Below, piece after piece: positions 34,684-44,005 of a stretch of 62,602 nucleotides of DNA. The DNA is taken from assembly GCA_035760665.1 (NCBI GenBank), contig DASTSN010000115.1, positions 1 through 62,602 of the forward strand, read 5' to 3'. This DNA comes from DASTSN01 sp035760665. Its GTDB lineage: Bacteria; Bacteroidota; Bacteroidia; Chitinophagales; Chitinophagaceae. Position numbers and translations under genes: made by a program. The notes beneath the pieces are model-generated. The model worked only from the letters and a program-made list of their open reading frames with translations, did no database searches and was not told the origin of the DNA. Each line of letters opens with the position of its first letter. Positions within the stretch are counted from its first letter, which is position 1.

Positions 34684-36411
34684 TTATAAATTTCTTTTTT
34701 TTAATTCACTCACAGCATGGTCTGCAGCTCTTGCTGTAAAGGCCATATATGTGAGTGAAGGGTTTACACAGGATGATGATGCCATAAAGGAACCATCCGT
34801 TACAAAAACATTTTGAGCATCCCACACCTGGTTCCATTTGTTTAACACCGAAGTTTTGGGATCTTTTCCCATGCGGGCGGCCCCCATTTCATGAATGCTG
34901 GTAACCCGCCCGCCTTTTTCGTAGCGGTCGTTTCCATTCACATTTTTCACGCCGGCGGCTTCGAGCATTTCTACGGCATCTGCCAGCATATCTTTCCGCA
35001 TGTTCTTTTCATTTTCATTCAGGTCAAAATCAATGGCCAGTATATTCAGTCCCCATTTATCTTTTCTCGATTTATCTAAAAAAATGCGGTTATTGTGTGC
35101 CGGTAGTATTTCGCCAAAAGCATTGATGCCAATCGTCCAGCCTCCCGGCTCGGTTAGCTCTTCTTTAAAACCGGCGCCGATGGTTAATTCAGGTACTGAT
35201 CTGCTCCAGCCTTGCCGGCCGGCGCTGCCCTGGTAGCCAAAGCCGCGCAGGTAGTCTCGTTTTTCACCGGGTAAATTTCGGAACCGTGGAATATAAATAC
35301 CGTTGGCCCTGCGTCCGAAATAGTAGCGGTCTTCAAAGCCGTCCACATGGCCCGATGCCGTCACACCTTGGTGCTGGTCCATGATGTTATGTCCCAGTTC
35401 ACCACTGCTGCTGCCCAGTCCGCCGGGCCAGGTGTCAGTGGCGGAATTCATTAAAATCCAGGCACTGTTGAATGTGGAAGCATTCAGGAAAATAATTTTT
35501 GCTGTATACTGGTATGTTTGATTGGTAACAGCATCGAGTACTTCAACGCCTGTGGCTTTTTGTGTTTCTTTATTATAAATAATTTTTGTGACAATGCTCC
35601 AGGGTCTGAGTGTCAGGTTGCCGGTTTTCATAGCAGCAGGCAGGGTGGCCGACTGGGTGCTGAAATAAGCGCCAAACGGACAACCGAGCCAGCATTTATT
35701 CCGGTATTGACAACTGCTGCGGGCGGATAATGGTTGTGTAATATTAGCAACCCGTCCAATGATCATGGTACGCTTGCCATTGTAATGTTTTTTTATGCGG
35801 GCAGCCACTTCTTTTTCCACGCAGTTCATTTCCATGGGTGGCATGAATTCGCTATCGGGTAATTGCGGCAATCCTTCTTTCGATCCGCTGATACCGGCGA
35901 ATTTTTCCACATAGCTGTACCAGGGTTCAATGTCTTTGTACCGAACCGGCCAGTCGATGGCTATGCCTTCTTTTGCATTGGCTTCAAAATCCAGATCACT
36001 CCAGCGATAGGTTTGGCGGCCCCACATGAGCGAACGCCCGCCTACGTGGTATCCCCTGAACCAGTCGAACCGGCGAATTTCTGTATACGGCGACTCTTTT
36101 TCGTTGACCCAGAAATCAAGATTTGTTTCATTAAGCGGGTAATCGCGTTTTAAAACGGGATAATCCGCTTTCATCTGGTTAGTTGCCCTGCCGCGGTGCG
36201 GAAAATCCCAGGCTTCTTTATTTGCGTTTACATAATCTTTTATGTGTTCGATATTTTTGCCGCGTTCCAGCAGTATCACTTTTAATCCTTTTTCACACAA
36301 TTCTTTTGCCGCCCAGCCCCCGCTGATGCCACTGCCAACAACAATCGCATCATAGGTGTATTGCGATGCTGCACGGTTGTTTAAGTTGATATGTGCTGTG
36401 TCCTGTGGCAT
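34684..36411 (-). CDS. GMC-family FAD oxidoreductase (GMC 4), putative glycoside 3-dehydrogenase subunit
   Basis: The protein has 575 residues. The FAD-binding GSGISGGWAAKEL lies at about residues 26-38. The mid-protein Cys motif C-x5-C-x3-C (CQYRNKCWLGCP) resembles the 3Fe-4S site of bacterial FAD-glucose dehydrogenases. The C-terminal catalytic pair is the His of IHEMGAARMGKDP and the Asn of NPSLTYMAFTARA. There is no signal peptide. The family oxidises sugar hydroxyls and passes electrons to a small subunit and cytochrome c. Its ATG overlaps the stop of GMC 3 by one base (TAATG on the minus strand), implying coupled translation. Sugar C3 oxidation is inferred from the neighbourhood. Confidence 0.9.
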   Translation of the reverse strand: MPQDTAHINLNNRAASQYTYDAIVVGSGISGGWAAKELCEKGLKVILLERGKNIEHIKDYVNANKEAWDFPHRGRATNQMKADYPVLKRDYPLNETNLDFWVNEKESPYTEIRRFDWFRGYHVGGRSLMWGRQTYRWSDLDFEANAKEGIAIDWPVRYKDIEPWYSYVEKFAGISGSKEGLPQLPDSEFMPPMEMNCVEKEVAARIKKHYNGKRTMIIGRVANITQPLSARSSCQYRNKCWLGCPFGAYFSTQSATLPAAMKTGNLTLRPWSIVTKIIYNKETQKATGVEVLDAVTNQTYQYTAKIIFLNASTFNSAWILMNSATDTWPGGLGSSSGELGHNIMDQHQGVTASGHVDGFEDRYYFGRRANGIYIPRFRNLPGEKRDYLRGFGYQGSAGRQGWSRSVPELTIGAGFKEELTEPGGWTIGINAFGEILPAHNNRIFLDKSRKDKWGLNILAIDFDLNENEKNMRKDMLADAVEMLEAAGVKNVNGNDRYEKGGRVTSIHEMGAARMGKDPKTSVLNKWNQVWDAQNVFVTDGSFMASSSCVNPSLTYMAFTARAADHAVSELKKRNL

Positions 36412-38129
36412 TAGAGAGTTCCTTTTTTTAACTGTGTTACTGCGTGGTCAACGGCCCTGGCCGTGAGTGCCATGTAGGTAATTGATGGATTTTGGTTAGC
36501 ACTGCTGGTCATGCAGGCGCCATCAGTTACAAAAACATTTGGCGCATCCCATACCTGGTTGTATTGATTCAATACGGACGTCCTGGGATCTTTTCCCATT
36601 CTTGCCGTCCCCATTTCGTGGATACACAGACCGGGGTTTGCATCCGGATCATTGAACGTGGAGATGTTTTTACACCCGGCTTTTTCCAGCATTTCGGCTG
36701 CGCTGTTCATCATGTCAGCACGCATGGCCAGTTCATTTTCTCTCCATTTGGCATCAATATCCAGTAATGGTAAACCCCATTTGTCTTTTTTGTCTTTGCT
36801 GAGCGTAACACGGTTGTCAGGATGCGGCAGTTGTTCACCCCAGCCCCCAAGCCACATACCCCAGTCGCCTGGTTCGGTTAATTTTTCTTTCAGGCTGGCA
36901 CCAATGCCTTCAAGATCGCTTACGCGACCCCGGTAGGCACCGCCCTGGTAGCCAAAACCCCGTACATATTCTTTCTGTTTTGTTTGCTCGTTTATGTTTC
37001 TGAACCGGGGCACGTAAATGCCATTTGCTCTTCTGCCAAAGCTGTAACGATCCTTGAAGCCGTCAAACGTGGCACTGGCGCCAACATGGTAGTGATGATC
37101 CATCAGGTTGCGGCCCAGCTGATCGCTGCTGTTACCTAAACCGTTTGGATGGGCATCTGAAACTGATTGCAACAGGATTGCCGTGCTGCCCAGGGTGGAG
37201 GCATTCAGGAAAATAACCGGGGCGTAGAACTCCTCGGTTTTCATTGTTTCGGCATCAATTATCCAGATTCCGGTGGCTTTCTTTTTGTCTTTATCGTAAA
37301 GGATTTCTTTTACAATTGAGTAGGGGCGGAGGCTGAGGTTCCCGGTGGCACGGGCTGCCGGTAAAGTAGCGCTGTTGCTGCTGAAATAGCCTGCGTAAGG
37401 ACAGCCACGGTCACACATATTCCTGAACTGACAGGGGCCGCGGTCTTTTAATCCTTTTGTCAGGTTGGCCACCCGGCCAATGATCATGCGGCGGCCGTCG
37501 GTAAAATGTTGCTGAATGCTTTCGGCAATATGTTGTTCCAGACAATTCATTTCCATAGGCGGCAAAAAATCACCGTCGGGTAATTGCGGCAAACCTTCCT
37601 TGGAACCGCTGACGCCTATAAATTTTTCCACGTAACTATACCAGGGGGCTATATCGTTGTATCGTATTGGCCAATCAACGCCTATGCCTTCTTTAGCATT
37701 CGCTTCAAAATCCAGGTCACTCCAGCGGTAACACTGGCGGCCCCACATCAGTGAGCGACCGCCGACATGGTATCCGCGTATCCAGTCATATGGTTTAACC
37801 TGTGTGTAAGGATGATCCAGGTCGTTTACAAAGAAATGTTTGTTGGTTTCGTTGCAAAAACCACGCACCTGTATGTGCTGTTCTTTGCGCATTTGCTCGG
37901 TTATAGTGCCCCGGTGCTGAAACTCCCAGGGAGCCATGGTAGCAGTGGGATAATCTTTAATATGTTCAACCTGTCTGCCGCGTTCCAGAACCAGTGTTTT
38001 GAATCCTTTCTCACAAAATTCCTTGGCTGCCCAGCCGCCACTAATGCCACTACCCACCACGATGGCATCGTAGGTGTTTTGCGAAGCGACTTTATTGTTG
38101 ATATTGACCTGTAAAGAATCGCCGGGCAT
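36411..38129 (-). CDS. GMC-family FAD oxidoreductase (GMC 3)
   Basis: The protein has 572 residues, the same architecture as GMC 4. The start MPGDSLQVNIN is identical to that of GMC 2, which points to a recent duplication. FAD loop GSGISGGWAAKEF, Cys motif CQFRNMCDRGCP (C-x5-C-x3-C), then the catalytic IHEMGTARMGKDP and NPSITYMALTARA. It begins 10 bases after GMC 2. The product probably shares the Tat lipoprotein small subunit with its paralogues. Substrate preference likely differs between the four copies, but this cannot be read from sequence. Confidence 0.9.
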   Translation of the reverse strand: MPGDSLQVNINNKVASQNTYDAIVVGSGISGGWAAKEFCEKGFKTLVLERGRQVEHIKDYPTATMAPWEFQHRGTITEQMRKEQHIQVRGFCNETNKHFFVNDLDHPYTQVKPYDWIRGYHVGGRSLMWGRQCYRWSDLDFEANAKEGIGVDWPIRYNDIAPWYSYVEKFIGVSGSKEGLPQLPDGDFLPPMEMNCLEQHIAESIQQHFTDGRRMIIGRVANLTKGLKDRGPCQFRNMCDRGCPYAGYFSSNSATLPAARATGNLSLRPYSIVKEILYDKDKKKATGIWIIDAETMKTEEFYAPVIFLNASTLGSTAILLQSVSDAHPNGLGNSSDQLGRNLMDHHYHVGASATFDGFKDRYSFGRRANGIYVPRFRNINEQTKQKEYVRGFGYQGGAYRGRVSDLEGIGASLKEKLTEPGDWGMWLGGWGEQLPHPDNRVTLSKDKKDKWGLPLLDIDAKWRENELAMRADMMNSAAEMLEKAGCKNISTFNDPDANPGLCIHEMGTARMGKDPRTSVLNQYNQVWDAPNVFVTDGACMTSSANQNPSITYMALTARAVDHAVTQLKKGTL

Positions 38130-38139
38130 ACGATCTGTT

Positions 38140-39861
38140 TTATAGATTACCTTTTTTTAACTCCTCCACCGCATGGTTGGCAGCGCGGGCTGTCAGTGCC
38201 ATAAACGTTAAAGAGGGATTTTGTGTGCTGGTTGATGTCATGCAGGCGCCATCGGTAACAAACACGTTGGAGCAGTTGTGAAACTGGTTCCATTTATTGA
38301 GCAAGCTGGTTTTTGGGTCTTTTCCCATACGACAACCGCCCATTTCATGAATATCTAACCCGGGAGCCTGTTTGCTGTCGTGCTGCCGGATGTTTTTGCA
38401 ACCGGCTTTGTCCAGCATTTCAGAAGCCTGCGTCAGAAAATCTTTAAAGAGTTTTTCATCATTATCATCATAATCAACTGAGGTGATCAGTTGCGGAATA
38501 CCCCATGCATCTTTCTGGTCTTTACTCAGTCGAACATGGTTGGTTTCCTTAGGAATTGTTTCTCCCTGCATCATCATCGATACATACCAGCCACCCGGTT
38601 CAGTCATGGCATCTTTTGCTTCGCCGCCAATACCATCTGCGTACGCCCTGCCGCGACCGGCGCCGTAAAAACACATGTACCCACGCAGGAAGTCCGTTTC
38701 CTGTTTGTATACATTTCTGAAGTTAGGCATCATAGGCTGTGTAGGGCGGCGACCATAATAATACTTATCTTCCGGTCCATCAAAACTGGCAGAAACGGTT
38801 CCCCGATAATTGTGAAAGGCGATGAATTTTCCCAGTAGCCCGTTATCATTGCCGAAGCCATTGGGAAAACGTGCTGAAGTTGAATTCAGTAAAATAAGAT
38901 TTGTATTCAGGCAGGCAGCATTAACAAAAATGATTTTTGCAAAATACTCCGTTGCTGCTTTCGTATGAGCGTCAATTACACGAACACCAACCGCTTTGCC
39001 TTTTTTCTCATCATAAATAATGGAATGAACCACCGAATCGGTCCGCAGGGTCAGGTTGCCCGTTTTCAGCGCCCAGGGAATGGTAGAGGCGTTTGAACTG
39101 AAATACCCGCCAAAGGGGCAGCCTCTTTCGCAAAGGCTTCTTGCCTGGCATTGGTTACGCCCCTGCTGAATATGGATGTCTCTGGGTTGTGTCAGGTGAG
39201 CACAACGTCCCTGTACAACGTGCCGGTCTTTGAAAGCCGAAAGTATTTTTTGCTGAACATCTTTTTCCACGCAGTTCATTTCCCAGGGGGGCAAAAACTC
39301 GCCGTCTGGTAACGTTTCCACGTGATCGTAATTGCCACTGATGCCGGCAAACAGTTCCACATGCGAGTACCAGGGTGCCAGGTCATTATAACGAATAGGC
39401 CAGTCCGTTGCGTAGCCGTCACGGGCGGGGCCTTCAAAATCGTATTTGCTCCAGCGCTGTGTTTGTCGTGCCCAGAGTAGTGATTTTCCGCCTACCTGGT
39501 AACCACGAATCCAGTCGAAGGGTTTTTCCTGTATGTAAGGATGGTCGGTATCTTTTACAAAAAAGTGTTCAGTGGCTTCGCTAAATGCATAACAACGGGA
39601 AACTACCGGGCTATCCTGCGTGATATGCAGCGGCAGTTCCCCGCGGTGCGGGAAATCCCAGGGATTTTTTGTTGCCGTAGGGTAGTCTTTGAGATGTACA
39701 ACATTTTTACCGCGCTCCAGCACCAGTGTTTTGAGGCCGTTGTCGCATAATTCCTTTGCGGCCCAGCCCCCGCTAATACCAGAGCCAATAACGATGGCGT
39801 CAAAACTGTGTTGATCAGTGCCCCCGGCATTGATATTTACCTGTAAAGAATCTCCCGGCAT
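38140..39861 (-). CDS. GMC-family FAD oxidoreductase (GMC 2), divergent active-site segment
   Basis: The protein has 573 residues. The start MPGDSLQVNIN matches GMC 3, and the FAD loop GSGISGGWAAKEL is intact. The Cys motif is CQARSLCERGCP. Near the active site it reads IHEMGGCRMGKDP where the other copies have GTARMG or GAARMG; the catalytic His and the Asn of NPSLTFMALTARA are kept. It also differs from the others through the central region, so it is the most divergent of the four and a candidate for a distinct substrate. It begins three bases after GMC 1. Confidence 0.9.
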   Translation of the reverse strand: MPGDSLQVNINAGGTDQHSFDAIVIGSGISGGWAAKELCDNGLKTLVLERGKNVVHLKDYPTATKNPWDFPHRGELPLHITQDSPVVSRCYAFSEATEHFFVKDTDHPYIQEKPFDWIRGYQVGGKSLLWARQTQRWSKYDFEGPARDGYATDWPIRYNDLAPWYSHVELFAGISGNYDHVETLPDGEFLPPWEMNCVEKDVQQKILSAFKDRHVVQGRCAHLTQPRDIHIQQGRNQCQARSLCERGCPFGGYFSSNASTIPWALKTGNLTLRTDSVVHSIIYDEKKGKAVGVRVIDAHTKAATEYFAKIIFVNAACLNTNLILLNSTSARFPNGFGNDNGLLGKFIAFHNYRGTVSASFDGPEDKYYYGRRPTQPMMPNFRNVYKQETDFLRGYMCFYGAGRGRAYADGIGGEAKDAMTEPGGWYVSMMMQGETIPKETNHVRLSKDQKDAWGIPQLITSVDYDDNDEKLFKDFLTQASEMLDKAGCKNIRQHDSKQAPGLDIHEMGGCRMGKDPKTSLLNKWNQFHNCSNVFVTDGACMTSTSTQNPSLTFMALTARAANHAVEELKKGNL

Positions 39862-39864
39862 AAT

Positions 39865-41541
39865 TTAAATATTTCCTTTTTTAAGTTCGCTTACTGCATG
39901 ATCGACTGCTCTAGCTGTAAAGGCCATGTAGGTCAGCGATGGGTTTTGACAGGCAGCTGAAACCATGAATGAACCATCGGTCACAAACACGTTCATGGCA
40001 TCCCATACCTGGTTCCATTTGTTCAGCACGGAGGTTTTGGGATCGTGTCCCATGCGTGCTGTACCCATTTCATGGATACCTCTGCCCAGGTAGGGGTTTG
40101 AATCTCCACCGCCGACATTTTTGGCGCCCATTGCTTCCAGCATTTCCTTAGCATCTTCCAGCATATCTTTCCGCATTTTCAGTTCATTCTCTTTTAGTTC
40201 TGCATCAATGGCTAATACGTTAAGTCCCCATTTATCTTTCCTGGTTTTATCCAGCGTTACTTTATTTTCATGGTAGGGGAGTGTTTCACCAAAACCACCC
40301 ATACCAATTGTCCAGGTGCCTGGTTCTGTCAGGGCATCTTTGAAATCACCACCAATGCTGTATTCGGCAACATCTCTCCTCCAGCTTTGCCGGCTGGCAC
40401 CGCCCTGGTAACCAAAGCCACGCAGGTAATCTCTTTTATCACCAAAGAAGTTGCGGTACCGTGGGATGTAAAAGCCATTGGCGCGACGGCCGAAGTAATA
40501 TTTGTCTTCGTAACCTTCCACAATACCACCGGCAGATACATTCAGGTGATGGTCCATCAGGTTGTGGCCAAGTTCGCCGCTGCTGCTGCCCAGTCCGTCA
40601 GGCCAAATATCAGTTGCTGAGTTCATCAATACCCAGGCGGAGTTTAAGGTAGAAGCATTCAGGAAAACCACTTTAGCCTTGTACTCATAGGTTTTCATGG
40701 TTTCTGCATCCAGCACTTCTACGCCGGTTGCTTTTTTCGTATCCTTGTCGTAGAGTATTTTAGTAACAATACTCCAGGGGCGTACAGTCAGGTTCCCGGT
40801 TTTCATCGCAGCGGGCAACGTGGCGGATTGTGTGCTGAAATAACCGCCAAAAGGACAACCATACCAGCATTTGTCACGGAACTGGCACTGGCGGCCGTTC
40901 AGGGGTACAGTAGCGTGTGCACAGCGCCCGATGATCAGTTTGCGGATACCTTTGTATTGTTTTTTCAGTCGTTCTGCAGCATCTTTCTCCACGCAGTTTA
41001 GCTCCATCGGCGGTAGGAACTCACTGTCGGGCAGTTCGGGCAGGCCTTCTTTTGAACCGCTGACACCGGCAAATTTTTCTACATAGCTGTACCAGGGTTC
41101 AATGTCTTTGTAGCGTACCGGCCAGTCGATGGCAATACCCTGTTTTGCATTTTCTTCAAAATACATATCGCTCCAGCGATAGCTTTGCCGTCCCCATAGC
41201 AAGGAGCGGCCACCTACATGGTAACCGCGAAACCAGTCAAAACGTTTGATTTCTGTGTAAGGGGAATCTTTATCGCTGGCCCACCAGGACAAGTTGCGTT
41301 CATTCAAGGGATAGTCCCGTTTCAATACAGGATAATCTTCGATCATTTTCTGTGTACGCTGACCCCTGTGCGGGTAATCCCAGGCTTCTTTGTTTGCTTC
41401 TGTATAGTCTTTGATATGCTCGATGTTCATTCCGCGTTCGAGCATGATCGTTTTCAGACCTTTTTCACAAAGTTCTTTTGCGGCCCATCCGCCACTGATG
41501 CCGGAGCCGATTACAATTGCGTCGTACTGATTGTCTGCCAT
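39865..41541 (-). CDS. GMC-family FAD oxidoreductase (GMC 1)
   Basis: The protein has 558 residues and begins directly with the FAD domain (MADNQYDAIVIGSGISGG), without the short Asn-rich extension of the other three. Cys motif CQFRDKCWYGCP; catalytic IHEMGTARMGHDP and NPSLTYMAFTARA. By eye it is closest to GMC 4 (shared WFRGYHVGGRSL and CWxGCPFG segments). First of the four GMC genes, 120 bases after the Tat-exported isomerase gene, which leaves room for a separate promoter, though I could not point to one. Confidence 0.9.
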   Translation of the reverse strand: MADNQYDAIVIGSGISGGWAAKELCEKGLKTIMLERGMNIEHIKDYTEANKEAWDYPHRGQRTQKMIEDYPVLKRDYPLNERNLSWWASDKDSPYTEIKRFDWFRGYHVGGRSLLWGRQSYRWSDMYFEENAKQGIAIDWPVRYKDIEPWYSYVEKFAGVSGSKEGLPELPDSEFLPPMELNCVEKDAAERLKKQYKGIRKLIIGRCAHATVPLNGRQCQFRDKCWYGCPFGGYFSTQSATLPAAMKTGNLTVRPWSIVTKILYDKDTKKATGVEVLDAETMKTYEYKAKVVFLNASTLNSAWVLMNSATDIWPDGLGSSSGELGHNLMDHHLNVSAGGIVEGYEDKYYFGRRANGFYIPRYRNFFGDKRDYLRGFGYQGGASRQSWRRDVAEYSIGGDFKDALTEPGTWTIGMGGFGETLPYHENKVTLDKTRKDKWGLNVLAIDAELKENELKMRKDMLEDAKEMLEAMGAKNVGGGDSNPYLGRGIHEMGTARMGHDPKTSVLNKWNQVWDAMNVFVTDGSFMVSAACQNPSLTYMAFTARAVDHAVSELKKGNI

Positions 41542-41661
41542 GAGTAGGTATATTTAAATTTTAGAAGTAAATAGTTTCCAGTCCTGTTTTTTGAGCAGTG
41601 ACATTGTTTTAAGGATTGGTCTAATGTGTTGGTAAGTTCCGGGCTTCTTTGCTATAATTTG

Positions 41662-42576
41662 CTATACATCACAGATACTGATCGCTTTTCGCAGTGCCGC
41701 AATTTTGTCTTCGTTGGTTTTTTCATTGGGTATAAACTCCTGCGCCACGTATCCCTTGTAACCTGTTTCAACAATGGCCCGCATGATTGCCGGGTAATAC
41801 AATTCCTGGGATTCGTCGATGATGTGACGGCCCGGTACACCCCCGGTATGATAATGACCAAAATACTGGTGATTGTCACGTATGGTGCGGATGACATCTC
41901 CTTCATCAATCTGCATGTGGTAAATATCATACAGCAATTTGAAATTTGGCGAACCGGTTCGTTTGACCAGTTCAACGCCCCAGGCAGAATGATCGCACAT
42001 ATAATCTTTATGATCCACCTTGCTGTTTAGCAGTTCCATGTGAACAGTGATGCCGTTTTTTTCAGCCAGGGGTAATATTTGCTGCAGGCCTTCAACGCAA
42101 TTTTTCAAACCGGTTTCGTCATCCATGCCATTGCGGCTGCCGCTGAAACAGATCACATCTTTATATCCGGCTTTTACCATCAGCGGGATGACGTCCAGGT
42201 AATCCTTAACCAGTTGCTCGTGGTACATTTTATTGTTAAATCCATTGGTCAGGCTCACGGTGCCGCCATGGTAACACATGGAACTGTAAATACCGTATTG
42301 CTGCAGTGTGGGCCAGTCTTTGGGCGCAATAAGATCAATAGCGGAGAAACCGATATCCTTTACCAGCTTGCAAAGTTCTTCAATGGTTAGAAAGCTGTAT
42401 GTCCACTGGCATACTGAATGATTGATATTTCCTTTTAATTTCAAAGGTTGTGTGATTGATTTGTTTGAAGAAGAAGCAGCCGCACAGGAGGAGCCGGATA
42501 ATAAGGCTGAAGCACCCAGTGCCACTGTACCTGTTGCAATTTGTTTCAGCGCCTCCCGACGATTGGTTTTTTTCAT
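41662..42576 (-). CDS. Tat-exported TIM-barrel sugar isomerase/epimerase (hydroxypyruvate isomerase-like)
   Basis: The protein has 304 residues. NRREALKQIATGTVALGASALL is a Tat signal. The barrel contains the metal-site residues of the xylose-isomerase-like superfamily: Glu in HMELLNS, Asp/His in YDIYHMQ, His in HYHTGGVPGRH and Glu in AQEF. Relatives isomerise or epimerise sugars or keto acids; here a periplasmic 3-keto sugar is a plausible substrate. It lies between the MFS permease gene and GMC 1 on the same strand. A cytoplasmic relative is encoded at 45209 in the opposite arm. Confidence 0.88.
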   Translation of the reverse strand: MKKTNRREALKQIATGTVALGASALLSGSSCAAASSSNKSITQPLKLKGNINHSVCQWTYSFLTIEELCKLVKDIGFSAIDLIAPKDWPTLQQYGIYSSMCYHGGTVSLTNGFNNKMYHEQLVKDYLDVIPLMVKAGYKDVICFSGSRNGMDDETGLKNCVEGLQQILPLAEKNGITVHMELLNSKVDHKDYMCDHSAWGVELVKRTGSPNFKLLYDIYHMQIDEGDVIRTIRDNHQYFGHYHTGGVPGRHIIDESQELYYPAIMRAIVETGYKGYVAQEFIPNEKTNEDKIAALRKAISICDV

Positions 42577-42621
42577 ACGAAAGAAATCGGATTGAAAGTT
42601 ACTAATTAATTAGAAAGAATC

Positions 42622-43893
42622 TCAAGCCACCTGTACCTGTTTTTTGTGACGCCCTCTCATATAAATGTTTAACGCTATAAATGCTACAATTAATACAAGG
42701 GGTATAATCATGGTTACATTGATGATTTCCGGGCCGGCAGCTTTTTTTGCTTCATTCAGGGCAGCTGTCATCTGCTGAGTTGCAGCCGGCGCTGTGTAGT
42801 CAGCCAGCGAAGCACCGGCAGGCAGTTTTGATGCCACCAGTTTATCGTAATACCCGCCCATAAATATCATGTATACCGATACGGCAAACATGCCGGCGCC
42901 GCCCATAAAGTTCAGTCCAACGGCCCCGGTTTTGGGCATGTTTTCCGATACAAAACCCAGCATGGTGGGCCAGAAATAACAAACCCCGATACCAAAGATT
43001 AATGCACCTACAAACAGCATGTTGCCGGTACTGTGCCCCAGCAGGTACAAACCCAGTGCTGCAAATATGGCCGATAACAACAGCACACCGGCAGGCGAAA
43101 ATTTATGTACGACCGGCTCTGCCAAACCCCTTCCCAGCACCATCACACCGGTTTCAATCGTCAGCAATAGAATGGCATTATCTGTTACATTTTTTAATAA
43201 CACATCAATCCACTGTCCGGTAAATAACTCGGTGATAGCGGTGCCAAACATCAGGATGATCATGATGATAAACAAAGGCTGCAGCAGCGATTTGTACATT
43301 TCTCCGGTAGAAACACCGCTGGCCACCCGTTCCGTCACCGGGAACTCCAGTTTGTTGAAGAGAAATAAATATAAGATCGTCGGGATCAGCATCACGCCAA
43401 CCTGCACTTGCCAGCCCAGCCCGATTTTGTCAAAGAGAAACACCAGCAGGGTGCCAATCACGATACCGCCCGGGAACCACAGGTGAAAGTGATTCAGCTT
43501 TGTTGTTTTATTATCAGAATAAATCGTTGCTACCAGCGGGTTGCAGGCAGCTTCAACGGTGCCATTACCAAGGCCAATTAATAAAGTGGATAAAAATAAT
43601 GACCAGTACCCGGTGGCGAAAATCGTCAGCATTATACCGGCAAGGTGAAAAATTCCGGCTCCAACGAGTAATCGTTTCATGCCAATCACATCTACCACCA
43701 TACCCCCGATGATAATGGCCAGCGGAAAACCCCAGAAAGCTGTGGCTGCGATGGTGCCTAATTGTTCTGCATTTAATTGAAATTGTACACCAAGGCGTCC
43801 CAGGATGCCGGCCCTGATGCCAAATGAAAGTGAAGTGACTAATAACGCCAGGCAACTGGCAACGAAAAGTTGTTTTCGATGGATGGCTTGCAT
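42622..43893 (-). CDS. MFS sugar permease
   Basis: The protein has 423 residues with twelve predicted transmembrane segments and a loop of hydrophilic residues between helices 6 and 7 (FPVTERVASGVSTGEMYKS). The general layout and the C-terminal insert with Ala-rich stretch (SKLPAGASLADYTAPAATQQ) resemble sugar/H+ symporters of Bacteroidota. First gene of the minus-strand arm; it probably imports the monosaccharide or ketosugar made by the periplasmic enzymes. The substrate is inferred from context. Confidence 0.85.
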   Translation of the reverse strand: MQAIHRKQLFVASCLALLVTSLSFGIRAGILGRLGVQFQLNAEQLGTIAATAFWGFPLAIIIGGMVVDVIGMKRLLVGAGIFHLAGIMLTIFATGYWSLFLSTLLIGLGNGTVEAACNPLVATIYSDNKTTKLNHFHLWFPGGIVIGTLLVFLFDKIGLGWQVQVGVMLIPTILYLFLFNKLEFPVTERVASGVSTGEMYKSLLQPLFIIMIILMFGTAITELFTGQWIDVLLKNVTDNAILLLTIETGVMVLGRGLAEPVVHKFSPAGVLLLSAIFAALGLYLLGHSTGNMLFVGALIFGIGVCYFWPTMLGFVSENMPKTGAVGLNFMGGAGMFAVSVYMIFMGGYYDKLVASKLPAGASLADYTAPAATQQMTAALNEAKKAAGPEIINVTMIIPLVLIVAFIALNIYMRGRHKKQVQVA

Positions 43894-43939
43894 ATCGTTA
43901 GTTTTTTAAAAAGGCGGATTAAATGTACTACTAAAAAAA

Positions 43940-43947
43940 TATATTTG
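43940..43947 (+). promoter_or_regulatory. Promoter -7 element of the plus-strand arm (TATATTTG)
   Basis: TATATTTG matches TAnnTTTG, 59 bases upstream of the Gfo/Idh/MocA gene in the 112-base divergent gap. No clear -33 element or operator was found. A near-match TACATTTA (minus strand) in the same gap may serve the MFS arm. Confidence 0.45.
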
Positions 43948-44005
43948 TATCCCTTATTTCCATAATTAATTCACATCAATATTAAAAATCATTTAATCAA
44001 TCATC

